Shown here piece after piece: positions 1 through 8,147 of a DNA stretch of 26,410 bases. Numbering within the stretch: position 1 is the stretch's first letter; each line of letters starts with the position of its first letter. The position numbers and the translations under genes are program-made. The DNA comes from CAZMCC01 sp964564695. GTDB lineage: Bacteria > Planctomycetota > Phycisphaerae > Phycisphaerales > UBA1924. The stretch is from positions 1-26,410 of the forward strand of contig CAZMCC010000053.1 in assembly GCA_964564695.1 (NCBI GenBank). Reading direction: 5' to 3'. Below the pieces are notes generated by a model. It worked only from the letters and a program-made list of their open reading frames with translations. It was not told the origin of the DNA and ran no database searches.

Positions 1-120
1 CGGCGTGCGCGTCGCGCCGACGAACATCAACGTCTGATTGATCACGCCGTTGACGCCCAGGAACGGCACCCAGGCGATGGCCCGGATGCGGGTCGAGGTC
101 CAGAAGGGCACGATGAAGGC
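1..120 (-). other. Fragment of a PotB-type ABC transporter permease
   Basis: The last 40 codons of the open frame read as a membrane permease, not a kinase: AFIVPFWTSTRIRAIAW followed by VPFLGVNGVINQTLMFVG. This matches the conserved stretch of spermidine/putrescine-type (PotB/PotH) inner-membrane permeases, typically PFWTSxLxRxYAWxxxLGxxGxxN. Only this piece is present, without start or end. The join to the kinase lies near 115-125. The window also contains an unaccompanied solute-binding protein gene (12136-13776) whose permease partner is absent, but nothing in the sequence ties the two together. Confidence 0.6.
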
Positions 121-657
121 CAGAAACAACCCCAGCCGCTCATCCACCCCCAGCCCCCGCTCATCGCAATACCGCGTGATCGGCATCCCCGGCACATACT
201 CCATCACGAAGTACGGCCGTCCCCGAGGCGTCGCCCCCGCATCAAACACCTTCGCAATCGTCGGGTGATCGAGCACCGCCAGCGTCTGGCGCTCCACCTC
301 AAACCGCGCGATCAGCTCGCGCGTGTCCATCCCCGGCTTCACGATCTTGAGCGCCACCGGCCGCCTCACCGGGCTCCGCTGCTCCGCCAGCCACACCTCG
401 CCAAACCCCCCCGCGCCCAGCAGCCGTTCGAGCTTGTACCGCCCGATCACGTCCCCCGGCCGGTGCAGCCCCATCGCCTCCGACCCGCTCAGGAACTGAT
501 CCCCCAGCGTCGCGTCGTGCTCGAGCAGCTCGCGCACCTGCCGTCGCAGCCCATCGTCCGCGCACTGGCGCGCCAGAAACTCCTCGACGCGCGACGCCGG
601 CAATTCGCACGCGCGTGAGAACAGCGACTCAAGCGTCTCGCCGCCGTCCTCAGCCAC
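1..657 (-). CDS. Ser/Thr protein kinase, partial, fused in frame to a permease fragment
   Basis: The frame opens with GTG at 657-655, overlapping the stop of the upstream sigma-factor gene (650-652), and stays open to the window edge (219 codons). Residues 1-60 form the short helical leader usual in planctomycete kinases. The N-lobe follows: glycine-rich loop GAGGFGEVW, VAIK-type lysine in VALKIVKPGMD, the helix-C glutamate region RFEVERQTLAVLDHP, and hinge YFVMEYVPG. At about residue 179 (DERLGLFL) kinase similarity stops, before the HRDLKP catalytic loop, and the sequence becomes a transporter permease. The kinase would phosphorylate Ser/Thr residues and probably works with the coupled ECF sigma factor. 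The C-lobe is missing, so the product as written could not be an active kinase. I infer a chimeric assembly join rather than a natural fusion. Kinase identity is firm; the real 3' end is unknown. Confidence 0.8.
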   Translation of the reverse strand, partial: MAEDGGETLESLFSRACELPASRVEEFLARQCADDGLRRQVRELLEHDATLGDQFLSGSEAMGLHRPGDVIGRYKLERLLGAGGFGEVWLAEQRSPVRRPVALKIVKPGMDTRELIARFEVERQTLAVLDHPTIAKVFDAGATPRGRPYFVMEYVPGMPITRYCDERGLGVDERLGLFLAFIVPFWTSTRIRAIAWVPFLGVNGVINQTLMFVGATRTP

Positions 658-1252
658 CGCTCCCCCCCTCCGCCCCTTCCATCTCTTCCCCGCCGCTCAG
701 CTCCCTGTGCAGCCACGCCCGCACAAACCGCCACTCCCGCTCAAACGTCCGCAGCGGCGTCCCCATCGCCTCCGCCGCCTCCGCCACCGTCAACCCCGCG
801 AAGAACCGCAGCATCACCATCTGGTGCTTCCGCGCATCCTCCCCCTCGAGCTTCCCCAGCACCTCGCTCAGGGCCAGCAGCGCCTCGGGATCACTCTCCG
901 TGGCCACCGTCAGCCCGTCGAGGTTCACACGCGACCGCCCCCCGCCGCGCTTGAGCGACGCCTTCGCCCGCGCCGACTCGACGAGGATGTCGTGCATCGC
1001 CCTTGACGCCGCGAAGAAGAAATGAAACCGGTTCTCCCACCCGCCTTGCTCGGGTTCCTTCCCCAGCAGCCGCACGATCGCCTCGTTCACCAACGCCGTC
1101 GGCTGCAGCGTCTGCCCCGGCGCGAGCCCGCGCATCCGCGACTCCGCCAGCCGACGCAGCTCCGAGTACAGCATCGGCGCCAGCCGCGCCGCCGCCTGAC
1201 GGTCACCCGCCGCCGCCACCCGCAACAGCTCCGTCACCTGCTCCGTTTCCAA
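650..1252 (-). CDS. ECF RNA polymerase sigma factor (Sig70_X6 / TIGR02999 type)
   Basis: A 200-aa sigma factor read from a TTG at 1252-1250 (LETEQVTELL). The open frame runs further upstream to 1408, but that extra part is arginine-rich and non-conserved, so I prefer the TTG, which gives the usual family length. Region 2 contains LYSELRRLAESRMRG and LQPTALVNEAIVRLL, and region 4 contains the helix-turn-helix MVMLRFFAGLTVAEAAEAMG with RTFEREWRFVRAWL. This group is characteristic of planctomycetes and is regularly encoded next to a Ser/Thr kinase. Here the sigma stop overlaps the kinase GTG, implying translational coupling. It presumably directs core polymerase to a small promoter set. The divergent secreted-protein gene at 1441 is a candidate target by position only. 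Confidence 0.88.
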   Translation of the reverse strand: METEQVTELLRVAAAGDRQAAARLAPMLYSELRRLAESRMRGLAPGQTLQPTALVNEAIVRLLGKEPEQGGWENRFHFFFAASRAMHDILVESARAKASLKRGGGRSRVNLDGLTVATESDPEALLALSEVLGKLEGEDARKHQMVMLRFFAGLTVAEAAEAMGTPLRTFEREWRFVRAWLHRELSGGEEMEGAEGGSGG

Positions 1253-1428
1253 GCCTGATTCCGTGCTGAAAAGAAATCTGCTCCGGCGCTGGCGGACCCG
1301 CCATCCCGTTCGCGGCTTTTGAGTACCGACCCATCGTGGGGGGGCCGCTCGGCAATTCACAGTGTATCGCGCGACCGCCGCCCGACCCCACTTCGTCGGC
1401 CCGGTCATCCCTCGCCCGAACTGCCCTT

Positions 1429-1433
1429 AGGAG
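1429..1433 (+). promoter_or_regulatory. Ribosome binding site fixing the start of the giant secreted protein
   Basis: AGGAG lies 7 nt before the ATG at 1441. It decides against the longer open frame from 1336, which would put 35 non-signal residues ahead of an obvious signal peptide. The 188-bp divergent region 1253-1440 must also carry the promoters of this gene and of the sigma factor, but I could not pick convincing -35/-10 boxes. Confidence 0.7.
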
Positions 1434-1440
1434 CACACCC

Positions 1441-4400
1441 ATGAACGCTTCGATCGTCCCGTCCCGCCGCCCGCGCTTCGTTCGCGCGCTCCTCGCCGTC
1501 CTCGGCCTCGCCGCCGCGCTCCCAGCGCTCCCGGCCCACGCCCAGCCCGAACCCCCCGAGCGCCCCGGCGCCACCAACCCCCTCGAGCAGTTCTACGGCC
1601 CGCCCCCATACCGCCCCCTCCTCCGCGACGACGAGCTCATCGCCTTCGGCTCCGACGCCTCCGGCCAGGAACGCTACTTCGGACTCTACAAAGCCAACAA
1701 CTCCGACTCCCTCATGATCGAGCGCGGCGGAGTCGCCGCTGGTGCGGGGGGTGGCCCCGTCGTCGCCGCCGCCTCCGGCCGACTCGTCGGCAGCCCGCTC
1801 GACCAGGTCGTCGTCGTCCGCAAGATCAACGAATCCGGCGGACGCCGCCTCGAAGTCCTCGACATGTACGGCTCCGACCCCGCCCGCCCCATCGCCGCCA
1901 TCGACTTCAACATCGCCGCCGCCGGCCCCGGCGACTCCGACTCCGAAGTCGCCATCACCGTCACCGACCTCGACGGCGTCTTCACCAACGCCCACCGCCA
2001 CGACGAGATCGTCATCGCCCGCAAGGTGATCGTCGCCGGCGTCGGCGCCTGCGTCCGCCTCACCGTCTGGAACCTCGCGAACCTCACCCAGCTCAACTAC
2101 GACGTCCCCGCCGAGCCCACGCTCGTCGCCACGAGCGTCATCAACGTCACGCTCCCCACCGGCGACTCCTCTATCCAGCGCCTCGGCCGCCTCAACAGCA
2201 ACGAGACCTCCGCCATCAAGCTCCGCTCGCTCGAGGTCCCGATCAACAACGTGATGACCCCCTGCGTCGCCCTCGCCCACGTCAGCAACAACGCCACCGA
2301 CCCACGCCTGCTCCTGGGCGTCTTCACCCTCGACGGCATCGTCCTGGGCCACCCCGCCAACGAAGGCCAGCTCGTCGACACTATCTCCCAATACGAGATG
2401 CTCCACACCGTCACCGCCCGGCGCACTTCCGGCTGGGACATCGTCACCGGCAAATTCACCAGCCGTCAGGACGAGGACGGCTTCGACGTCGGCACGAACA
2501 TCGCCGTCGCCGTCCAGGGCGGCGCCGGTGACGGCCGAGTTCTGCTCCGCACCTACTACTGGCTCTACTCCCGTCTCGCCCGCGCCGCCTGCAGCCCCGA
2601 CGGCGGCTGTGGCGCCGACGACGTCTACCTCGGCTTCCCCGGCTCGCCCACCATCCTCGCCGGCGCCGACGTCAACCTCTCGCCCTTCCCGCGCACGTTC
2701 ATCCCCGGCCAGGAGTTCATGGACGGCTTCGCCCTCTACACCGAGACCACCCGCGGCCCCATCGTCCAGTGCTACGTCGGCGACACCGTCCCCACCCCGC
2801 TCATGTCCACGCGCCTCGCGTGGCCCTCCACGCTCTCCGGCCGCCCGACCCTCTCCGGCACGAGCATCACCACCGGCACCGCCCTCGCCGGCAAGGTCAT
2901 CCGCTCTCGCGCCGGCATCGACCTCACGATGCAGAACTACCCGATCGTCTGCATCGCCCCCGACGAGAACGGCAACGGCATCCTCGATCCCGTCTTCGAC
3001 AACATCCAGGCCGTCATCATGCGCCCCCTCACCGGCGGCTCCTACTACACCTCCAACGAGAAGCTCTACTACCGTCACCTCACCAGCGCCGACCCCCTCG
3101 ACGTCGATACCGTCTCCCCGCCCCGCACCATGGACGTCATGGTCCTCGCCGACACCGACGCCGACTCCGCGTACTACAGCTACACCTCCAAGACCACCGG
3201 CCTCACCTTCTACATCGGCCCCGGCGAGCAGGTCAGCTTCGACGACGTCTCCATGCCCGAGCTCCTCATCCAGGAGCCCCCCAAGCACGTCGACTTCCTC
3301 CGCACCGGCGAGTTCGCCTTCAGCCCCCAGGTCGTCAACGTCTCCAAGGCCGCCGGCTTCAACGCCGGCTACCAGTCCTCCGAGTCCTCCGGCTTCGGCC
3401 AGGGCAGCTCCTTCAAGACCTCCAGCTCCATCAACGACAAGACCGGCTGGAGCATCGGCGGCTCCGTCGGCCTTGAGGTCGGCACAGAGGCCGGCGGCGC
3501 CGTCTCCGGCGGCTACGAGAACTCCACCACCGAACTCACCAGCGACATCGAATCCGCCATCGGCATGCGCACCGACACCGTCACCTTCGAGAACGCCTTC
3601 CGCGCGTCCTCCGACGACGTCATCCAGTACGCCGACACACGCTTCGACCTCTGGCGATTCCCCATCTACGGCCTCGTCGCCGACAGCGGCACCCCCGACT
3701 CCGTCATCCCCGACAACCCCTTCCTCCAGCTCCTCCTCCCCGCCACCAACGTCGGCGTCTCCACCCAGGCCGACGGCACCAGCACACGCCTCTACCAGCC
3801 CGGCCACGTCAACGGCAACATCCTCTCCTACCCCGCCTACACCACCCAGTCCATGGACCTCCCCTACGACGACGCCATCGACAGCCTCCGCCCCTTCATC
3901 ATCTACGAAGGCCCCAACGAGGACGAGTACGACCGTCCCGTCTGGGCCGAGAACGAATACGGCGTGCGCGTGGTCTTGCCCGAACCCGGCATCACCCTCA
4001 CCTACGACCACCTCGTCGCGGGCGCCCACGACGTCGGCTACGACCGCTCCGTCACCGACGTCGAGGGCTGGAACGTCAAGGGCACCGCGAACGTCAAGAT
4101 CCCGCTCGCCGAGGGCGTCGACATGCCCGTCGGCTTGAGCGGCGGCTACGAGCAGTCCACCACCGAAGAGAGCACCTGGAACAACATGACGTCGCGGACC
4201 AACAGTTCGCAGACCACCCAGCGCGTCAGCATCCTCACCCCCAGCGCCCTGGGAGCCATCGACGCCGAGCGCAACTACTTCTACTACCCCGCGTTCTACT
4301 TCGAGAAGTCCGGCGCCGTCCGCCTCAACTTCCACGTCCGCCTCGACCCCGGCGCCGAGTTCTGGCTCACCCACTACAGCCCCCCCGACCCCGCCCTCAA

Positions 4401-7400
4401 CCTCCCGCAGCGCATCAGCAGCATCCCGTCCCCCGACGACGCCCTCGACGAATGCTCGCTCAACACCGGCTCCGGCCGCGGCGAGATGAAGGGCCTCGTC
4501 CTCGAAGACGACTTCGGCGTCCAACGCATCCTCTCCCCCGAGGCCGGCGCCCCGCCCACCGCCCTCTCGGGCGAAGTCCTCAACCTCCGCGCCCGCGTCT
4601 TCAACCTCAGCGCCGGCACCGTCCCGCCGCCCCCGGGCGCCCCGGACCCCGTCGCCCACAACGTCACCGTCCGGTTCGACGCCGTGGAGATCACCCCCAC
4701 CGGCGCCGAGATCGGCCCGCGCATCGTCCTGGGCTCCCGCACGATTCCCGCCATCGGGCCGCGTGACAGCGCCTGGACCGCCGACCTCCCCTGGGACACG
4801 CTCAACTTCGGCCCCTGCGGCGGCGCCGGCCCCGACCGTCGCTACCGCATCCTCGTCACCGTCGATCCCAACAACACGATCACCAACGAGACCCACGAGC
4901 TCTTCGACCGCGACAACAACCCGCTCCGCTCCCAGGTCACCGGGCTCCCTGTCGACTTCGCCTTCGACTCCGCCACCTCCTCCACCCGCTTCCTCGAACG
5001 CGGCCAGAACAACATCGGCTGGGGCGACGTCACTGTCGGCGCCTGGCTCAGCGGCGCCGGCTGCATCGACACCCCGCTCTCGGGCAACGTCTCCCTCGGC
5101 GCCGGCGCCCTCGCCATCGCCTCCGTCCATGGCGGCGTGACCCGCCCATTCCAGAACGACTCGGCCGTGGTCATCCGCAACGACGCCCTCCGTCTCCGCG
5201 TCAACATCAGCGTCGCCGCCCCCGGCACCGCCTACGGCCAGCGCACCCTCGTCGTCTACAACGGCACCCCGCTCGCCGACGGCTCCAACATCGTCGGCCA
5301 CGCGGCAATCGCCGACCCCGCCGGCTTCGGCCCGCGCTCCGTCGACTTCGACTGGACCGGCCCGCTCCCCCTCGCCGGCGAATACACCCTCTACGCCCGC
5401 GTCTCCGACTCCGACGGCATCCCCGGCGACAACCAGGACATCCTCACCCTCACCGTCGCCCCCGGCGCTCAGGAAACTCTCTACGTCGACTCCAACGCCA
5501 CCAACGGCAACCAGTCCGGCCTCACCTGGGCCGACGCCTTCCTCTCCCTCGACGACGCGCTCGGCGTCGTCGCCAAGGTCGACACCAACATCACCATCCG
5601 CGTCGCCGGCGGATCAAACCCCGCCAGCCCCCGCGTCTATCTCCCCAGCCGTCTCTGGGATCCCGCCGACCCGCGCTCCGCGGCCTTCTACCTCGCCAGC
5701 CGCGTCACCATCGAAGGCGGCTACCGCGGCACCTTCGCCCCGCCCGGTCAGCAGGACAACCGCAACCCGGCCCAGTATCCAACTGTGCTCTCCGGCGACC
5801 TGCTCTCCAACGACTCCGGCTTCACCAACCGCGCTGACAACGCCTACCACGTCTGCCGTGCCGACAACGGGGTCGGCATCACCCTCGACGGCCTGACTCT
5901 CCGAGGCGGCAACGCCGACACCCTCGGCGGCGCGGCACTCCTGGCCGTCGCCAGCCAAGTCACCCTCCACAGCGTCATCGTCGCCGACAACACCGGCGCC
6001 GCCGCCCCGCTCGCCTTCATCGGCGGCACTGCCACGATCGACGACGCCGTCATCGGCGCCGTCCCGGGTTTGCTCCTGCCCAACCAGGTCGCCGGCGACG
6101 CCTCCGCGGCCCTCTTCACCGGCGGGGCCGTTGCTGTCATCACCGACACCGTCGTCCGCGAGAACTCCACCAGCGCCGGCCGCGGCGCGATCACCGCCTC
6201 CGGCCTTGGCACCAGCGTCCGCATCGACCGCGCCCGCTTCATCGGCAATTCCGCCAGCGCCGGCGCCGGCGTCGCCACGCTCACTCAGGCCGCGGCCACC
6301 GTCACCAACTCCCTCTTCGTCGACAACTCCACGCAGGCCAGCGGCGCCGCCGCCGCCTCGTTCAGCGGCTTCCTCACCCTCTCCGGCTGCACGATCACCG
6401 AGAACTCCAGCGCCCTCTTCGGCGGCGGCCTGCACGCCGAAATCCCCTTCGGCTCCGTCCTCGCTTCCGGCTGCATCCTCTGGGACAACGACGCGTCCAC
6501 GCCGCCCACGGCGCAGGTGAGCGGCCCCGTCGTGGTCGTCGATTCGATCGTCGACGGCGGCTTCCCCGGCCCCGGCAACCTGAGTTCCGACCCGCTCTTC
6601 ACCAACCCCGCCCTCGGCGACTTCAGCCTCCAGGCCAACTCCCCGGCCATCGACTCCGGCGACTCCTCCAACCTCCCCGCCGACGCCCAGACCTTCGACC
6701 TCGCCTCCGACCCCCGCGTCCTCGACGACACCGGCGTCCCCAACGACCCCTCCTGCGGCTTCGGCCCCGCCCCCATCGCCGGCCGCGCCCTCGCCTTTGA
6801 CGGCGTCAACGACGGCGTCTTCGTCAGCAGCCCCAGCGCCCTCAACTTCAGCACCACCTTCACCCTCGAGGCCTGGATCCGCCCCACCGACGCCACCAGC
6901 CTGCAATACATCATCCTCAAAGGCATCGACCCCGACAGCGGTCAGATCTCCATCCACATCTTCAACGGCCGCTACCGCTTCGCCATCATCGACCCGCCCG
7001 GCATCAACAGCATCTTCGAGTCCGGCCCCATCGTCGCCGGTGACCTCAACCACTGGGTCCACCTCGCCGCCGTCCGCAACGGCCAATTCGTCAACTTCTA
7101 TCGCAACGGCGAGGTCATCAGCATCGGCGCCATCGCGCCACAGGCCGCCTTCATCCAGGGCCCCTGGAGCATCGGCAGGTCCTTCCCCGGCGCCGGACAG
7201 TTCAACGGCCTCATCGACGAGGTCCGCATGTGGAACGTCGCCCGCACCTCGACGCAGATCCAGGCCGCCGACGACCAGGTGCTCCCCGCCTCCACCCCCA
7301 ACCTCGTCGCCTACTACCGCTTCGAGGAGACCGGCGGCGACGCCATCGTCGACTCCGGCGCAACCTTCGGCCAGCAGGACGCCACGCTGCTGGGCCGCCC

Positions 7401-7671
7401 GACGCGCGTCGGCCTCTCCACCGGCGGCTGCCTCCCCGTCGACATGGGAGCCTTCGAGTTCGACGGCATCAGCACCGGCTGCCCCAGCGACTGGAACCAC
7501 GACGGCCTCTCCAACTCCGCCGACGTCGGCGAATTCATCAACGACTGGTTCGCCGATCAGGTCAACGGCACCCTCGTCACCGACTTCGACCACAACGGCG
7601 TCGTGAACTCGACCGACGTCGGCGAGTTCATCAACGCCTGGTTCGCCGACCAGGCCGCAGGAGGCTGCTGA
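1441..7671 (+). CDS. Giant secreted multidomain protein: pore-former-like modules, beta-helix, LamG, GC-type dockerin
   Basis: 2,076 aa. Residues 1-36 are a signal peptide (basic start, LLAVLGLAAALPALPAHAQ). About 60-600 looks like a beta-rich FG-GAP-like region (LDQVVVVRK, HDEIVIARK). Two related Ser/Thr-rich modules follow: about 635-790 (TGWSIGGSVGLEVG, SGGYENSTTE) and about 870-970 (EGWNVKGTANVKIPL, SGGYEQSTTE). Their alternating polar strands resemble the membrane-inserting region of aerolysin/ETX-MTX2 toxins. About 1040-1170 is a CARDB-like Ig-type domain, 1347-1715 a right-handed beta-helix (LYVDSNATNG start), 1782-2000 a LamG/concanavalin fold (ALAFDGVNDG, FTLEAWIRP, GLIDEVRMWN), and 2014-2076 a GC-type dockerin with calcium loops DWNHDGLSNSAD and DFDHNGVVNSTD. 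Probably exported and surface-attached or released. Substrate and function are unknown; the pore-former reading is an inference from pattern alone. Confidence 0.85.
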   Translation: MNASIVPSRRPRFVRALLAVLGLAAALPALPAHAQPEPPERPGATNPLEQFYGPPPYRPLLRDDELIAFGSDASGQERYFGLYKANNSDSLMIERGGVAAGAGGGPVVAAASGRLVGSPLDQVVVVRKINESGGRRLEVLDMYGSDPARPIAAIDFNIAAAGPGDSDSEVAITVTDLDGVFTNAHRHDEIVIARKVIVAGVGACVRLTVWNLANLTQLNYDVPAEPTLVATSVINVTLPTGDSSIQRLGRLNSNETSAIKLRSLEVPINNVMTPCVALAHVSNNATDPRLLLGVFTLDGIVLGHPANEGQLVDTISQYEMLHTVTARRTSGWDIVTGKFTSRQDEDGFDVGTNIAVAVQGGAGDGRVLLRTYYWLYSRLARAACSPDGGCGADDVYLGFPGSPTILAGADVNLSPFPRTFIPGQEFMDGFALYTETTRGPIVQCYVGDTVPTPLMSTRLAWPSTLSGRPTLSGTSITTGTALAGKVIRSRAGIDLTMQNYPIVCIAPDENGNGILDPVFDNIQAVIMRPLTGGSYYTSNEKLYYRHLTSADPLDVDTVSPPRTMDVMVLADTDADSAYYSYTSKTTGLTFYIGPGEQVSFDDVSMPELLIQEPPKHVDFLRTGEFAFSPQVVNVSKAAGFNAGYQSSESSGFGQGSSFKTSSSINDKTGWSIGGSVGLEVGTEAGGAVSGGYENSTTELTSDIESAIGMRTDTVTFENAFRASSDDVIQYADTRFDLWRFPIYGLVADSGTPDSVIPDNPFLQLLLPATNVGVSTQADGTSTRLYQPGHVNGNILSYPAYTTQSMDLPYDDAIDSLRPFIIYEGPNEDEYDRPVWAENEYGVRVVLPEPGITLTYDHLVAGAHDVGYDRSVTDVEGWNVKGTANVKIPLAEGVDMPVGLSGGYEQSTTEESTWNNMTSRTNSSQTTQRVSILTPSALGAIDAERNYFYYPAFYFEKSGAVRLNFHVRLDPGAEFWLTHYSPPDPALNLPQRISSIPSPDDALDECSLNTGSGRGEMKGLVLEDDFGVQRILSPEAGAPPTALSGEVLNLRARVFNLSAGTVPPPPGAPDPVAHNVTVRFDAVEITPTGAEIGPRIVLGSRTIPAIGPRDSAWTADLPWDTLNFGPCGGAGPDRRYRILVTVDPNNTITNETHELFDRDNNPLRSQVTGLPVDFAFDSATSSTRFLERGQNNIGWGDVTVGAWLSGAGCIDTPLSGNVSLGAGALAIASVHGGVTRPFQNDSAVVIRNDALRLRVNISVAAPGTAYGQRTLVVYNGTPLADGSNIVGHAAIADPAGFGPRSVDFDWTGPLPLAGEYTLYARVSDSDGIPGDNQDILTLTVAPGAQETLYVDSNATNGNQSGLTWADAFLSLDDALGVVAKVDTNITIRVAGGSNPASPRVYLPSRLWDPADPRSAAFYLASRVTIEGGYRGTFAPPGQQDNRNPAQYPTVLSGDLLSNDSGFTNRADNAYHVCRADNGVGITLDGLTLRGGNADTLGGAALLAVASQVTLHSVIVADNTGAAAPLAFIGGTATIDDAVIGAVPGLLLPNQVAGDASAALFTGGAVAVITDTVVRENSTSAGRGAITASGLGTSVRIDRARFIGNSASAGAGVATLTQAAATVTNSLFVDNSTQASGAAAASFSGFLTLSGCTITENSSALFGGGLHAEIPFGSVLASGCILWDNDASTPPTAQVSGPVVVVDSIVDGGFPGPGNLSSDPLFTNPALGDFSLQANSPAIDSGDSSNLPADAQTFDLASDPRVLDDTGVPNDPSCGFGPAPIAGRALAFDGVNDGVFVSSPSALNFSTTFTLEAWIRPTDATSLQYIILKGIDPDSGQISIHIFNGRYRFAIIDPPGINSIFESGPIVAGDLNHWVHLAAVRNGQFVNFYRNGEVISIGAIAPQAAFIQGPWSIGRSFPGAGQFNGLIDEVRMWNVARTSTQIQAADDQVLPASTPNLVAYYRFEETGGDAIVDSGATFGQQDATLLGRPTRVGLSTGGCLPVDMGAFEFDGISTGCPSDWNHDGLSNSADVGEFINDWFADQVNGTLVTDFDHNGVVNSTDVGEFINAWFADQAAGGC

Positions 7672-7674
7672 CAA

Positions 7675-7743
7675 AATCTCCCTCCGCGCATCGCGGAGGG
7701 AGCAATGTCTCAGCGGCGTTCAGCCGCTGACACGAGAGGGAGG
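7675..7743 (+). repeat. Double-hairpin palindromic repeat, copy A
   Basis: Begins 4 nt after the stop of the secreted-protein gene. Hairpin 1 has an 11-bp perfect stem (7678-7688 with 7692-7702) built on CTCCCTCCGC/GCGGAGGGAG. Hairpin 2 has the loop GTTCA and arms ending in GCGGC/GCCGC (TCAGCGGC with GCCGCTGA at its core). It closes with CGAGAGGGAGG. It shares this layout with copies B, C and D and may serve as a 3' end structure for the upstream mRNA. Confidence 0.85.
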
Positions 7744-7776
7744 CAGTCCACCTCCCGAAAACCAGAAACCTCACCC

Positions 7777-7812
7777 GCCCCCGCGCCGGGCCCCCTCCGG
7801 CGCGGGGGCTTT
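7777..7812 (+). terminator. Strong hairpin, likely terminator of the secreted-protein gene
   Basis: A perfect 13-bp GC-only stem (7777-7789 with 7797-7809) encloses a 7-nt loop and is followed by a short TTT run. It lies about 105 nt after the stop codon and points away from it. The T tract is short, so termination may be partial. Confidence 0.6.
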
Positions 7813-7819
7813 CACATCC

Positions 7820-7857
7820 AAAAAACAACACGCCCCGCTCAAAGGCGGGGCTTGTTG
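7820..7857 (-). terminator. Terminator of tRNA-Gly
   Basis: Stem 7826-7838 with 7845-7857 (12 of 13 pairs, six-nt loop). Read on the minus strand it starts 18 nt after the tRNA 3' end and is followed by a run of six T (complement of 7820-7825), the classic intrinsic terminator form. On the plus strand it could act as a second stop for the secreted-protein transcript. Confidence 0.72.
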
Positions 7858-7874
7858 CTTCGTTCAATGTCGAT

Positions 7875-7946
7875 AGCGGGCGAAGGGGATCGAACCCTCG
7901 ACTTTCGCGTTGGGAACGCGACGTTCTACCGCTGAACTACGCCCGC
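7875..7946 (-). tRNA. tRNA-Gly (anticodon CCC)
   Basis: A complete cloverleaf on the minus strand. The acceptor stem is GCGGGCG/CGCCCGC, the D arm GTTC-AGCGGTA-GAAC, and the anticodon stem TCGCG/CGCGA with loop TTCCCAA (anticodon CCC at positions 34-36). A 5-nt variable loop follows, then T arm GAGGG-TTCGATC-CCCTT with one G:U pair. The discriminator is U73, as expected for bacterial glycine tRNAs, and no CCA is encoded. It reads GGG codons. It has a -10-like box just upstream and its own terminator downstream, so it looks monocistronic. Confidence 0.95.
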
Positions 7947-7955
7947 GGCAAAGGC

Positions 7956-7985
7956 AGTATACCCGGGCCCCGCGCCGGCGTCGCA
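7956..7985 (-). promoter_or_regulatory. Probable promoter of tRNA-Gly
   Basis: On the minus strand TATACT (7961-7956) is a five-of-six match to the sigma-70 -10 box and sits 9 nt before the tRNA 5' end. The hexamer 18 nt upstream, TGCGAC (7985-7980), is a poor -35, so only the -10 is convincing. Between this and the cinA stop at 8148 I see nothing further. Confidence 0.4.
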
Positions 7986-8147
7986 CGCCCGGGGCGCTCG
8001 CTCAGCAGGTGCCCGGGGTCGGGCGCTTCGCTTTGGCCCCGGCCGTGGGTCGCCGGCGTCGGTTCGCGAGCGGAGGCGAACCCCGGGTCTGCCCAACGCG
8101 GCCGATCCGGGGCACCCGACCCGCGCAAACGTCATCCGCAATCCGTG

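Noticed and set aside
1336..1440. N-terminal extension of the giant secreted protein
   Set aside because: The AGGAG site and signal peptide both place the start at 1441.
1405..5301. A 1,298-codon open frame on the minus strand opposite the secreted-protein gene
   Set aside because: Its composition is almost only Gly, Val, Ala, Asp and Glu, as expected for the antisense of GC-rich codons, and it has no domain. The plus-strand protein has a signal peptide and clear domains.
5614..7674. A 686-codon minus-strand open frame under the LamG and dockerin region
   Set aside because: It is a Gly/Ala/Val/Asp-rich antisense shadow of well-defined domains.
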